This document shows positions 49,587 to 60,000 of a stretch of DNA of 64,000 bases, piece by piece. A model generated the notes under the pieces. That model did no database searches. It had not been told where the DNA came from and was given only the letters and a program-made list of their open reading frames with translations. Location: the NCBI RefSeq assembly GCF_008064635.1, contig NZ_VRYZ01000008.1:186001-250000 (forward strand), given 5' to 3'. Position 1 is the stretch's first letter. Each line of letters starts with the position of its first letter. The position numbers and the translations under genes are program-made. The DNA is from Parahaliea aestuarii (GTDB taxonomy: Bacteria; Pseudomonadota; Gammaproteobacteria; Pseudomonadales; Halieaceae).

Positions 49587-51659
49587 TCAACTACCGGATT
49601 CGCTCTGCTCCGGCCCATACCGCGAAAACCACTCCAGAATCGCCGCCACCTTGCCAATCAGCTGGCTCGGCCGCTTGTAGATCGAGTGGGAAGCGCCCGG
49701 CATGCGCACCATCGCCGTATCCACCCCGCGCAACTTGAGCGCCTGGTAGTACTGCTCAGTCTCCGGCATCGGCGTGCGCAGATCCGACTCGCCCGTGAGC
49801 AGCATCGTCGGCGTCGTCACATTACCCACCCGCGACAGTGGTGAACGCTGCCAGTAAGTCTCGGGATCTTCCCAGGGCATCTTGTCGAACCAGTAGCGCG
49901 CGAAATAGGGGGACATGTCCGCCGTGAGTACAAAACTGGTCCAGTTGATCACCGGCTTGGCCACGACCGCGGCGCGGAAGCGGTCGGTGCTGCCGACAAT
50001 CCAGGCGGTGAGCACGCCGCCGCCGGAGCCGCCAGTCACGTAGAGTTGGTCCGGATCCACATAGCCCTTCTCGATAACCGCGTCCACCACGCTCATCAGG
50101 TCGTCATAGTCCTGGCTGGGGTAGTTGTGGTGAATCAGGTTGCCAAAGTCCTCGCCGTAGCTGGTACTGCCGCGGGGGTTGGCGTAGACCACCACATAAC
50201 CCGCGGCCGCGTAGAGCTGGATTTCCGCGGCGAAGTGCGGGCCGTAGGTGGCGAAGGGGCCGCCGTGGATCTCCAGGATCATGGGATAGCGTTTGCCCGG
50301 GTCAAACCCCGGCGGCAGCGCCACCCAGGCCTGGATGTCCCGCTGGTCGAAGCTGGATTTCACCCACAGTTCTTCCACCGGGGCCAGTTCGCGGTAGTCG
50401 AGCAGGTTGGCATTCAGGTAGGTCAGCTGGCGGTTGCGACCGCTCTCGCCCACCGCCAGTTCCGCCGGAAAGGCCGCTGAGCCGACGGTGTAGGCATAGA
50501 CTCCATCGCCGCCCACGGCAAAATCCGCGCCGGTGTAGGGGCGGCCGAGTGCCGTGCCGCCAAGATCGCGGGCCAGTTCGGTGATTTTGCCGGACAGGCT
50601 GGTGGCGGCGAGCACCGTGGCGCCCCTGTCGTCGTACTGGAAGTAAATGGCGCGGCCGTCGCCGGACCACTGGGGGTCGACGATATTGCGGTCCAGTTCG
50701 GCGAGCAGTTCGCGCTTGTCGCTGCCATCGCGATTCATCACATACAGGCGATTGCGATGGTAGCCCATGCGCCGATCGTCCCAGCCGGTCCAGGCGATAC
50801 GCTTGCCGTCCGGCGATACCGACAGGTCGCCGTCCGGACCCTTGCGATCGGTTAACGCGGTCAGTTCGCCGCTGGCGACATCGATACGGTAGATGTCGGT
50901 GTTGGACACATCAATCGCCCAGTCGGCGTTGCGGTTGGCCGAGACGTAGAGGGCGCGACCGTCGCCGGACCAGGCGATGCTGCCGTCGTGATGAAAGTCA
51001 CCCCGGGTCAATTGCCGCGGGCTGCCGCCATCGGCGGGCATGACGAAAACATGGCTGTAACCCACCGGTTTGTCGCCACTGCCGTCGTTGCGATAGACAC
51101 TGCGATCCACCACCACCGGCGGCGCAGCCCACTCGGCACCCTCCGGCCTGGGCGGTAGTTTGCCCATCACCGGGGCGTCCTGCGGCACGCGCATGGCGAA
51201 GGCCAGCCACTTGCCGTCGGGGGACCAGGCCAGGTTTTTGGCCTTTTCCGGCAGGCGGGTGAGCTGGGCGCTGCGGGGGCTGTCCAGCCAGCTGACAAAG
51301 ATCTGCGAGCCGACATCGTCCTTGCTGATATAGGCCACCCGGCTGTCATCCGGCGACAGCACCGCACCGCTGATATTGTTGGGGCCGCTGGTCAGGGGCT
51401 GCTCGCGGCCGGAGTCGATATCCACCAGCCACAGGTTGCTGCGGGAGCGGTCCTTCATGATGTCCATGCTGTGGCGCAGGTAGAGGGCGCGTTCGCCCTC
51501 GCTGTCCACCAGCGGATGGCTGGCGTAGCGCAACTGGAACACATCTTCCGGCGCAAAAGTGGGTGCGGCCAGTGCTGCGGTGGCGCCCAGCACACCAGCG
51601 GCAACACCGAGGATCGCGGCCAGGGCCTGCCGGTGTTTGGTTTGTCGCGGGCTATTCAT
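49587..51659 (-). CDS. S9 family prolyl oligopeptidase-type peptidase, exported
   Basis: A 690-residue dipeptidyl/acylaminoacyl-peptidase-like enzyme. A signal peptide (LAAILGVAAGVLGATAALAAP) is followed by an N-terminal beta-propeller (WSPDGKWLAFAM, WSGDGRALYVSANR, VSPDGKRIAWTGWDD) and a C-terminal alpha/beta hydrolase. The catalytic serine is about Ser545 in VTGGSGGGVLTAW; the Asp is in LTGESDLRTPM and the His in MPGASHSIYKRPSQ. It should cleave peptides in the periplasm. The ATG at 51659 (MNSPRQTKHRQ) has GGGAGAAGGA immediately upstream; an in-frame start 13 codons earlier is less likely. It is divergent from prlC, with 62 bases between. Confidence 0.92.
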   Translation of the reverse strand: MNSPRQTKHRQALAAILGVAAGVLGATAALAAPTFAPEDVFQLRYASHPLVDSEGERALYLRHSMDIMKDRSRSNLWLVDIDSGREQPLTSGPNNISGAVLSPDDSRVAYISKDDVGSQIFVSWLDSPRSAQLTRLPEKAKNLAWSPDGKWLAFAMRVPQDAPVMGKLPPRPEGAEWAAPPVVVDRSVYRNDGSGDKPVGYSHVFVMPADGGSPRQLTRGDFHHDGSIAWSGDGRALYVSANRNADWAIDVSNTDIYRIDVASGELTALTDRKGPDGDLSVSPDGKRIAWTGWDDRRMGYHRNRLYVMNRDGSDKRELLAELDRNIVDPQWSGDGRAIYFQYDDRGATVLAATSLSGKITELARDLGGTALGRPYTGADFAVGGDGVYAYTVGSAAFPAELAVGESGRNRQLTYLNANLLDYRELAPVEELWVKSSFDQRDIQAWVALPPGFDPGKRYPMILEIHGGPFATYGPHFAAEIQLYAAAGYVVVYANPRGSTSYGEDFGNLIHHNYPSQDYDDLMSVVDAVIEKGYVDPDQLYVTGGSGGGVLTAWIVGSTDRFRAAVVAKPVINWTSFVLTADMSPYFARYWFDKMPWEDPETYWQRSPLSRVGNVTTPTMLLTGESDLRTPMPETEQYYQALKLRGVDTAMVRMPGASHSIYKRPSQLIGKVAAILEWFSRYGPEQSESGS

Positions 51660-51721
51660 TCCTTCTCCCTTTTCAGTTCGGTTACCATGGCCCTTCACTC
51701 ATCACCCTGCCACGCACTGTC

Positions 51722-53755
51722 ATGTCCAATCCCCTGCTCGAATACCACCACCTGCCGCCCTTTTCGCGCATTCGCACAGAACATGTGGAAGACGCCGTCC
51801 GCCAGTTGGTGGATCGCAACAAAACGGCCATCGATACCCTGCTGCAAAAGGGACAATCGCCTGACTGGGAGAACACCCTGCAGGTTATCGAAGATCTGGA
51901 CGACGACCTGGAACGCGCGTGGGCGCCGGTGTCGCACCTGAATGGCGTGATGAACTCGGAGGCCCTGAGGGAGGCCTATAATCGCTGCCTCCCGCTGCTG
52001 TCGGAGTATAGCACCTGGATGGGGCAGCACCGGCCCCTGTTCGAGGCCTGCCAGCAGATCGCTGACAGTCCCGCGTACGCCGCCCTCGACAGGGCCCGGC
52101 GCAAGGCCGTCGACAATACCCTGAGGGATTTCCGGCTGGCGGGCGTCGCCCTGCCGCCGGCACAGCAACAGCGCTACGGCGAGCTGAAAAAGCGCCTGTC
52201 GGAACTGGGCAGCACCTTCAGCGAGAACGTCCTGGACGCCACCAAGGCCTGGACCCGGGCGGCCAGCGCGGAGGAACTGGCCGGCCTGCCCGCCACCGCG
52301 CTGGCCAGTGCGCGCCAGGCCGCCGAGCAGGCCGGCAAGTCCGGCTATCTGCTGACCCTGGAATTTCCCTCGGTACAACCGGTACTCACCTACTGCGACA
52401 ACGCCGCCCTGCGGGAAGAGGTGTACACCGCCAACAGCACCCGCGCCTCGGATCAGGGACCACACGCCGGCCAGTGGGACAACAGCCCGCTGATTGCGGA
52501 AATCCTCGACCTGCGCCTGGAACTGGCGCAACTGCTCGGCTTTGCCAGCTACGCCGAACTCTCCCTCGCCACCAAGATGGCGGAGAGTCCGCAACAGGTG
52601 CTCGGCTTCCTGCAGGACCTGGCCGCCCGCGCCCGCCCCCAGGCGCAGCAGGAGTGGCGCGAGCTGTGCGACTACGCCCGCAGCGCGCACGGGGTAGAAA
52701 CCCTGCAGGCCTGGGATGTGGCCTACTACGCGGAAAAACTGAAGCAGGAGCGCTATAAGGTCTCCCAGGAGGAAATCCGCCCCTACCTGCCAGTGGATCG
52801 CGTGCTGGGTGGCATGTTTGAACTGGTCGGGCGGCTGTACGGGCTGGAAGTGGCTGAACTGGACGACTTCGACAGCTACCACCCGGATGTGCGCCTGTTC
52901 GAGTTGCGCCACAAGGGCGCAGCCATCGCCCGCTTCTACCTGGATCTCTACGCCCGCAGCGACAAACGCGGCGGCGCCTGGATGGCGGACTGCCGGGTAC
53001 GCCGGCATCGCAACGGCGAACTGCAATTGCCGGTAGCCTTTCTGGTGTGCAACTTCACAGCCCCTGTGGGCGACACCCCCTCCCTGCTCACCGAGCAGGA
53101 ACTGACTACCCTGTTCCACGAGTTCGGCCACGGCCTGCACCACATGCTGACCCGGCAGGACGTGGCGGCGGTATCGGGCATCAACGGCGTTGCCTGGGAT
53201 GCCGTAGAGCTGCCCAGCCAGTTTCTGGAGAACTGGTGCTACGAGCCGGAGGCCCTGGCTTTCATCACCGGGCACTACCAGACCGGTGAGCCGCTGCCGC
53301 AGGCACTGCTGGACAAAATGCTGGCGGCGAAAAACTTCCAGTCCGCCATGTTCATGGTGCGCCAGCTGGAGTTCGGCCTGTTCGACTTCCGCCTGCACGG
53401 CGAGTGGTCGCTGGAGAACCCGCCTTCAGTGCAGGGTTTACTGGACGAGGTGCGACGCGACGTGGCGGTGGTCATTCCGCCGGCCTGCAACCGCTTCCAG
53501 AACGGCTTTTCCCACATCTTTGCCGGCGGCTACGCGGCGGGCTACTACAGCTACCTGTGGGCGGAAGTCCTCTCGGCCGATGCCTACTCCCGATTTGAGG
53601 AAGAGGGCATTTTCAACCCGCTAACCGGTGCCGACTTCCGCGACAAGGTGCTCGCCGTGGGAGGGTCGGTGGATGCCATGCAGCTGTTTGTCGATTTTCG
53701 CGGTCGCGAACCGGAGACTGCGGCGCTGCTGCGCCACAGCGGCATCGCGGCCTAA
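51722..53755 (+). CDS. prlC: Oligopeptidase A (M3 metallopeptidase)
   Basis: A cytoplasmic zinc endopeptidase of 677 residues that degrades signal peptides and short peptides. The zinc site is LFHEFGHGLHHML, with His466, Glu467 and His470. Other family features are NGVAWDAVELPSQFLENW, AGGYAAGYYSYLWAEVLSADAY and the N-terminal helical domain starting MSNPLLEYHHLPPFSRIRTEHVEDAV. Length and zinc-site position match E. coli OpdA. Longer in-frame starts would run through the divergent peptidase gene, so the ATG at 51722 was chosen. Its stop overlaps by four bases the stop of the convergent pterin-enzyme gene. Confidence 0.95.
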   Translation: MSNPLLEYHHLPPFSRIRTEHVEDAVRQLVDRNKTAIDTLLQKGQSPDWENTLQVIEDLDDDLERAWAPVSHLNGVMNSEALREAYNRCLPLLSEYSTWMGQHRPLFEACQQIADSPAYAALDRARRKAVDNTLRDFRLAGVALPPAQQQRYGELKKRLSELGSTFSENVLDATKAWTRAASAEELAGLPATALASARQAAEQAGKSGYLLTLEFPSVQPVLTYCDNAALREEVYTANSTRASDQGPHAGQWDNSPLIAEILDLRLELAQLLGFASYAELSLATKMAESPQQVLGFLQDLAARARPQAQQEWRELCDYARSAHGVETLQAWDVAYYAEKLKQERYKVSQEEIRPYLPVDRVLGGMFELVGRLYGLEVAELDDFDSYHPDVRLFELRHKGAAIARFYLDLYARSDKRGGAWMADCRVRRHRNGELQLPVAFLVCNFTAPVGDTPSLLTEQELTTLFHEFGHGLHHMLTRQDVAAVSGINGVAWDAVELPSQFLENWCYEPEALAFITGHYQTGEPLPQALLDKMLAAKNFQSAMFMVRQLEFGLFDFRLHGEWSLENPPSVQGLLDEVRRDVAVVIPPACNRFQNGFSHIFAGGYAAGYYSYLWAEVLSADAYSRFEEEGIFNPLTGADFRDKVLAVGGSVDAMQLFVDFRGREPETAALLRHSGIAA

Positions 53756-54234
53756 TCCGCCGTCCACAGGGCCCCGCCGCGCTGCCCGGGGCCCGAGGCT
53801 ACACAGACCTCCACCTCGCGCAGATCTTCGCCCGCGGACAGGGTCCGCAGCTTGCCGAGCAGATAGTGGGCGAACTCCTCCACCGTCGCGTTGCGGATGG
53901 GGAGGATGAGGGTATCTTTGCGCAAGAACAGCATGTCGTCCCCGGCAAAGCGCACCCGGTAGTAATCCCCGTCCTCTGCAATGTGCTGGTGTAGCGACTC
54001 CCCCGCCAGCAGCATGTACTCGTCCAGCTCATCGCAGAGCTGCTTGATACGGCCCTTGTAAACGTTGTAGTCGGCAGAGAAGCCATTGTCCCCCATCGGC
54101 GCCACAATCCGCGCCGACACGGAATAGTTGTGGCCGTGCAAGCGCTCCCGCTCGCTGGCGCTGAAGATGGTGTAGTGGGCAGCCGAGAACTTGTGGCTTT
54201 CCTTGTCGATATAGAGTGTAGTCAGGCGCTCCAT
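53752..54234 (-). CDS. 6-pyruvoyltetrahydropterin synthase/QueD-family enzyme with ExxHGH motif
   Basis: A 160-residue T-fold enzyme acting on dihydroneopterin triphosphate. Zinc ligands are His20 in KFSAAHYT and His33/His35 in LHGHNYSV. The usual catalytic cysteine of QueD and PTPS (C-x3-HGH) is absent; the sequence reads RERLHGH, with Glu30 placed as in the ExxHGH motif of PTPS-III enzymes, which form the folate intermediate 6-hydroxymethyldihydropterin in organisms lacking FolB. The C-terminal Glu is in VEVCVASGPGQRG. I chose the ATG at 54234 over one 19 codons upstream. It is divergent from an SDR, which might be a pterin reductase. Confidence 0.85.
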   Translation of the reverse strand: MERLTTLYIDKESHKFSAAHYTIFSASERERLHGHNYSVSARIVAPMGDNGFSADYNVYKGRIKQLCDELDEYMLLAGESLHQHIAEDGDYYRVRFAGDDMLFLRKDTLILPIRNATVEEFAHYLLGKLRTLSAGEDLREVEVCVASGPGQRGGALWTAD

Positions 54235-54442
54235 CGGACCGTTCCGCTTGCGAGGGCCGCCCATTGTTGCGGCTGGCCCCGATGATGGCAAGGGCGCCCG
54301 GCGGGGTAGTTCAAGCCAGTGGACTCTGCCGCAAGCCCGGAAGTCGACTGCTTCAGTTCAAACAGAGTGGCCCTGTCTCAATTGAATCCAGCGGCAGATA
54401 GGCGGCATACTGCGCTGCGAACTTACCGCAGGAATCGCCACC

Positions 54443-55144
54443 ATGAAAACCGCCATCATCACCGGCGCCAGTGTCGGCATCGGGCGCGCTGCCGCGGCCC
54501 GTTTTGTCGCCGACGGCTATCGCGTCTTCAACCTGGCGCGTCGGGAGTGCCCGGAAGCCGGGGTGGACAACCTCAGCTGCGACCTGGCCGGCGACGCCGA
54601 TATCGCACGGTGCTGCGAGACCGTTCTCGATGCAGTTACTGCCAGTGACAGCGTGGCCCTGATCCACAACGCCAGCCAGATGCGCAAGGACAGCACGATG
54701 GACTGTGACAGCGACAGCCTGCGGGCGGTGCTGGAAACCAATGTGGTGGCGATCAACAGCATCAACCGGCACCTGTTGCCGTCACTGCCCGCCGGCTCCA
54801 GTCTGCTCTACGTGGGCTCCACCCTGGCGGAAAAGGCGGTACCCGGCTCCTTCAGCTACGTCCTCAGCAAACACGCCCAACTCGGCATAATGCGCGCCAG
54901 TTGCCAGGACCTGATGGGCAGCGGTATCCACACGGCGCTCATATGCCCGGGCTTCACCGACACCGAAATGCTGCGCACCCACATCGGCGACGATGTCACG
55001 GTAGTGCAGGCCATCTCCGCCATGAACAGCTACAACCGTCTGATCGAGCCCGCCGAAATTGCCGAGTTGCTGCACTGGGCCCACCACAATCCGGTGATCA
55101 ACGGCTCGGTACTGCACGCCAATCTCGGCCAGCGGGAAAGCTGA
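54443..55144 (+). CDS. SDR-family oxidoreductase
   Basis: A 233-residue short-chain dehydrogenase. The cofactor loop is TGASVGIG and the NNAG-like element is LIHNASQ. The catalytic serine and Tyr-Lys pair lie in YVGSTLAEKAVPGSFSYVLSK. The C-terminal part is short, like sepiapterin- and pteridine-reductase-type SDRs. Given the divergent pterin enzyme 208 bases away, a pterin substrate is attractive but unproven. The YhhQ-like gene starts one base after its stop, so the two are co-translated. Confidence 0.87.
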   Translation: MKTAIITGASVGIGRAAAARFVADGYRVFNLARRECPEAGVDNLSCDLAGDADIARCCETVLDAVTASDSVALIHNASQMRKDSTMDCDSDSLRAVLETNVVAINSINRHLLPSLPAGSSLLYVGSTLAEKAVPGSFSYVLSKHAQLGIMRASCQDLMGSGIHTALICPGFTDTEMLRTHIGDDVTVVQAISAMNSYNRLIEPAEIAELLHWAHHNPVINGSVLHANLGQRES

Positions 55145-55145
55145 A

Positions 55146-55955
55146 GTGGCGGGCAGTCCGGCACAGGCACTGATGCCGGCGCTCCTGCAGGAGCGCCGGG
55201 AGCGGGTGTTTCTGGTGCTGGCGGGAACCTTCCTCGCCGCCATGACCCTGCTCAATGTCATCGGTATTACCCGCTTTATCCAGCTCGGGCCAATGGCACT
55301 GGCGGTGGGCGTACTGCCCTACCCCCTGACCTTTCTCTGTACCGACCTGATCTGCGAGCTGTACGGCAAGGCCCGGGCGAATTTCCTGGTGAGTGTGGGG
55401 CTGGGTTTGAATTTCCTGATTCTGGCGGTGCTGTTTCTCGGGGATGCCATTCCGTCCGTACCGGCAGACCAGATGCCACCCTGGCAGATACTACAACTGG
55501 CGGCGCCGGTGGCGCTGCCAAACGGCGATGTGGTGGAGGGCAGTATCGGTCTCTATCAGCTCATCTACGCCACCACATCCGGCGCAGTGTTTGCCTCCAT
55601 GCTGGCCTATATCGCCGCCCAGTACTGTGACGTGCAGCTGTTCCACTTCTGGAAGCGGGTGACCAGGGGCAAGTATCTGTGGGTGCGCAATAACTTCAGC
55701 ACGCTGATGAGCCAGATGGTGGATTCGGTGATGGTGATCAGCGTGACCTTCGGCGCGGCCTTCCTGCGGGGGGATATCGCCTTCAAGGCGATACTGGTAC
55801 TGATCGGCAGCAACTACCTGTTCAAGGCGACGGTCGCCCTGCTGGACACCGGGCCCTTCTATCTTGCCGTGCACTACCTCAAGCGCTACCTGCAGCTGTC
55901 TGAGGGGGAATACGCGGTACCCGGCGGGGCTGCCGAAGCAACACCCGCCGGGTAG
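55146..55955 (+). CDS. YhhQ-family queuosine precursor transporter
   Basis: A 269-residue inner-membrane protein with about six helices (VFLVLAGTFLAAMTLLNVIGI, LAVGVLPYPLTFLCTDLICELYG, NFLVSVGLGLNFLILAVLFLG, IYATTSGAVFASMLAYIAAQYCDVQLFHFWKR, DSVMVISVTFGAAFLRG). PYPLTFLCTDLICELYGKARA and FSTLMSQMVDSVMVI are signatures of the YhhQ/DUF165 family, which imports preQ0/preQ1 for tRNA queuosine synthesis. The predicted GTG start at 55146 follows the SDR stop directly. It is convergent with the leucine dehydrogenase gene ten bases away. Confidence 0.9.
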   Translation: MAGSPAQALMPALLQERRERVFLVLAGTFLAAMTLLNVIGITRFIQLGPMALAVGVLPYPLTFLCTDLICELYGKARANFLVSVGLGLNFLILAVLFLGDAIPSVPADQMPPWQILQLAAPVALPNGDVVEGSIGLYQLIYATTSGAVFASMLAYIAAQYCDVQLFHFWKRVTRGKYLWVRNNFSTLMSQMVDSVMVISVTFGAAFLRGDIAFKAILVLIGSNYLFKATVALLDTGPFYLAVHYLKRYLQLSEGEYAVPGGAAEATPAG

Positions 55956-55965
55956 GAGAAGCGAT

Positions 55966-57036
55966 TTAACTTACGGCCGCCAGAGCTGGCGGTTCTGCTC
56001 GCTTTTGCGCCAGGTACTCCTCGGCCAGTTGCTCGGCAATCGACTCGGTGGAACTGTGGCACTCGTCGGCGCGCCGCAGCACCTCCGCCAGAGACCCTTC
56101 GATACGGGCAATATGCTCCCGCTTGCTGGCCTCCGCCGAACCGGCGCGCTGGTGGTGGACGTCGATGATGCCGCCGGCATTTACCAGGAAATCGGGGCAA
56201 TAGAGAATGCCCAGATCGCGCAGGTGATCGCCGTCCTGCGGGGTTGCGAGCTGGTTGTTGGCGGCACCGCACACAATCCCCGCGCGCAGTTGCGGAATGC
56301 TCTGCTCGTTCAGGATGGCACCCATCGCGCAGGGGGCGACGATGTCCACTTCCCGCTGCAGAATGTCCTGCACATCGACGACAATCACTCCGAGTTCATT
56401 CACCGCGCGCTGCAGGTTGTCTGCATTTACGTCGGCACCGTAGACCGTGGCGCCGTCGGCACGCAGGTGCCGGGCGAGGTAATAGCCCACATGACCCAGC
56501 CCCTGGATGGCGACTTTCAGGCCCTTGAAGTTGTCGGCGCCCAGGCGGTGGCGGATGGCTGTGCGCATACCCAGGTAAACGCCCCAGGCGGTGCTGGGCG
56601 AGGGATCCCCGCCAAATTCGTTGTCTTCCAGGCCGCTCACCCACTGGGTGCGCTCGCCGATCACCTTCATGTCCGCCACGCCGGTGCCGGAATCCTCCGC
56701 GGCCACGTAGCGACCGCTCTGGGAATTGACAAAGTCGCCCATCGCCAGCAGCAGCTCCCGGTTCTTCTCAGTGCGCGGGTTACCGATAATCACAGACTTG
56801 CCGCCACCCAGGGGCAGGCCGGCCAGAGCGGACTTGTAGGTCATGCCGCGGGACAGGCGCAGTACGTCGCGCAGGGCGTCATCGTCACTGGCATAGGGGT
56901 ACATGCGGCAGCCGCCGACACCGGGCCCCAGGGTGGTGTTGTGCACGGCGATAATGGCGCGCAGGCCGCTATCGCTGTCGGAGCAGAAAGACACCAGCTC
57001 GTGCTGGTCAAAGGCCGGGGCAGAAAACACACTCAT
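55966..57036 (-). CDS. Leucine dehydrogenase-type Glu/Leu/Phe/Val dehydrogenase
   Basis: A 356-residue NAD-dependent amino-acid dehydrogenase of the ELFV family. The substrate domain has VGGCRMYPYASDDDALRDVLRLSRGMTYKSALAGLPLGGGKSVI (56780-56911), with the catalytic Lys in PLGGGKSV, and ALEDSGTGV-like AAEDSGTGVADM. The NAD domain has VAIQGLGHVGYYLARHL. Length and motifs fit leucine or valine dehydrogenase. Two ATGs compete: 57036 has GAGGA six bases upstream, whereas 57042 overlaps that site, so I chose the former. It is the second gene behind the indolepyruvate oxidoreductase (35-base gap), which suggests a joint role in amino-acid deamination. Confidence 0.9.
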   Translation of the reverse strand: MSVFSAPAFDQHELVSFCSDSDSGLRAIIAVHNTTLGPGVGGCRMYPYASDDDALRDVLRLSRGMTYKSALAGLPLGGGKSVIIGNPRTEKNRELLLAMGDFVNSQSGRYVAAEDSGTGVADMKVIGERTQWVSGLEDNEFGGDPSPSTAWGVYLGMRTAIRHRLGADNFKGLKVAIQGLGHVGYYLARHLRADGATVYGADVNADNLQRAVNELGVIVVDVQDILQREVDIVAPCAMGAILNEQSIPQLRAGIVCGAANNQLATPQDGDHLRDLGILYCPDFLVNAGGIIDVHHQRAGSAEASKREHIARIEGSLAEVLRRADECHSSTESIAEQLAEEYLAQKRAEPPALAAVS

Positions 57037-57071
57037 CGCCATTCCTCGGTGGGTTCAGTCAGGGTTACAGA

Positions 57072-60000
57072 TCAGGCCGCGTCGACGATTTTCACCGCCG
57101 CGGCACGGGTTTCGCCGCGCAGTTGCGCGAGCAGCTGTTGTTTGCGAGGTTCCAGGTTCGCGCGGTTGCGATCCTTGACGTGACCAAAGCCGCGCAACTT
57201 GGCCGGCAGGCGCGCCAGTTCCAGGGCCACCTCGTAGTTGCTGCTGTTCAACGCGCCGAGCACGCTTTCAAGCACTTCTTCGTAGTCTGCGATGTCGCGA
57301 CGCTCCTGCTTGCGCTCCTCGGTGTAACCGAAGATATCCAGGCGAGTGCCGCGCAGACGACGCAGTTTCGCCAGCCAGCCAAAGGCGCTCATCATCCACG
57401 GGCCGAATTCCTGTTTGATCAGGTGGCCGGTATTCGGATCGCGTTTGCTGAACAGGGGCGGTGCCATGTTGAAGCGCAGCTCGTAATCGCCTTCAAATTG
57501 CTGTGCCAGTTTTTTCTGGAAGCTGCCATCCGTGTAAAGACGCGCAACTTCATACTCGTCCTTGTAGGCCATCAACTTGAACAGATTGCGGGCCACCGCC
57601 ACGCTGATGGAATTGGCCTGCTCCGCGCGCGGGTCGGCGGCGCGCACACGTTCGACCTGGCTGCGGTAGCGCTCGGCATAGGCCGCATCCTGGTACTCGG
57701 TAAGGCGCGCCACCCGGTCGGCAATAATCTCGTCCACGGATTCCAGTCGCGGAACCGGAGCCGGTTCCAGCTGTTCCACCAGGGCCAGGACCTTCTCCGG
57801 CTGGTGGGCGCAGCGGCGCCCCCACAGGAAGGCGGCCTTGTTGAAGGACACCGCCACGCCGTTCAGTTCTATCGCCTCTTCCAGCGCTTCGGCGGATACC
57901 GGTACGGTGCCGCGCTGCCAGGCAAAACCCAGCAGGAACAGGTTGGAGGCAATGGAATCGCCCAGCAACTGGGTGGCAATCCGGGTGGAATCGATAAAGT
58001 GAGTGTCGTCACCCACTTCCGTACTGATTTTGTCCTTCATGGACTGGGTAGGGAATCTGGCATCCGGATCCAGGATAAAGGCCGAGGTCGGCACTTCCGC
58101 TTCGTTAACTACCGCGTGAGTGCGGCCCTGGGCGACCTTGCCCATGGCTTCGTAGGTGCTGGTCACCACCAGGTCGCAACCCAGCAGCAGGTCCGCCTCG
58201 CCGGCGGGAATGCGCACCGCCTTGATGTCTTCCTGGTTCTGGCTCACCCGCACGTGACTCACCACGGCGCCGAACTTCTGTGCCAGGCCGGTCTGGTTCA
58301 TGGTGGCGCAGCCCTTGCCCTCGATATGGGCGGCCATCGCCACCAGGGCAGTGATTGTCAGTACACCGGTACCGCCTACCCCGGTCACCACGGTATTCCA
58401 GGGGCGATCCAGCGAGGGCAATTGCGGCTCCGGCAGGGGATCGAACACCACCTGGCTGTCGTCGCCGATACCGCCTGGCTTGCGCAGCTTGCCGCCGATC
58501 ACCGAAACAAAGCTCGGGCAGAAGCCGTTGGCGCAGCTGTAGTCCTTGTTACATGAGCTCTGGTCAATCTGCCGCTTGCGACCCAACTCGGTCTCTTTCG
58601 GCAGCACCGACAGGCAGTTGGACTTGACGCTGCAGTCGCCGCAGCCTTCGCAGACCGCGTCGTTGATAAACAGGCGCTTGTTCGGGTCGACCATTGTGCC
58701 TTTCTTGCGGCGACGGCGTTTTTCCGCCGCGCAGGTTTGCACATAGACGATGACGGAAGTGCCTTTGTAGTCGCGCAACTCTTTCTGCAGGGCGTCCATC
58801 TCGTCCCGGTGGTGCAGGCTGAAGCCCGGTATGCCGGAGATCTCGCCGCGCCAGGCATCGGGGGCGTCGCTGACCAGCGCAATGCGGCGCACGTTCTCAG
58901 CGCTCACCTGCCGCACCACATCGCCCACACTCAGGGGGCCGTCGATGGGCTGGCCGCCGGTCATGGCCACCGCGTCGTTGTAGAGGATTTTGTAGGTGAT
59001 GTTCACCTCGGCGGCGACGGCGGCGCGGATTGCCAGCAGGCCGCTGTGGAAATAGGTACCATCCCCCAGGTTCTGGAAAATGTGTTTGGTCTCGGTGAAC
59101 GGCGCCTGGCCGATCCAGGTCACCCCTTCGCCGCCCATCTGGGTGAAGGTGTGGGTCTCGCGATCCGGCATCCACGTCGCCATGTAGTGGCAGCCGATAC
59201 CGCCCATGGCGCGACTGCCTTCGGGCACCTTGGTGGAGGTGTTGTGGGGACAACCGGAGCAGAAGTGGGGCATCCGCTCGATCGTCTCCCGCGGCGTGGC
59301 GAGTGACGCTTCCTTGCGGTTGATCCAGTCGACACGCTGATCCATCAGCTCCGATTTGAAAAAGCGCTTGATGCGGCTGTGAATCGCCAGCGCCACCATC
59401 GCGGGGGTCAGTTCACCGAGATTGGGCAGTAGGTCTTTGCCGTTCTCGTCGAACTCGCCGAACACCCGCGGGCGCGCCGCCACCGGGTAGTTGTAGAGCT
59501 GGCCGGTCAGTTGGTCCTCGATAATGGAGCGCTTCTCTTCCACCACCAGGATTTCTTCCAGCCCCTCGGCGAATTCGTGGGTGGTGCGCGGCTCCAGCGG
59601 CCAGGGCATGCCCACCTTGTACACCCGCAGGCCGATCTGGGCGGCGACTTTGTCGTCGATCCCCATGTCCTCAAGCGCCTGCATCACGTCGAGGTAGGCC
59701 TTGCCGGAGGTAATGATGCCAAAGCGGGCGTTGGGGCTGTCCACCACGATACGGTTGAGCCCGTTGACCCGGGCGAATTCGCGGGCGGCGTAAATCTTGT
59801 ACTTGTTGAGCCGCAGTTCCTGCTCCAGCGGCTTGTCCGGCCAGCGCGCGTGGACACCGTCCGCGGGCAACTGGAACTCCTCGGGAATCACGATATCAAT
59901 GCGGTTGGGGTCGATGTCGGCGGAGATGGCCGAATCCATATTCTCGGTAATAGCCTTCAGCGCCACCCAGCAGCCTGAGTAGCGCGACAGTTCCCAGCCG

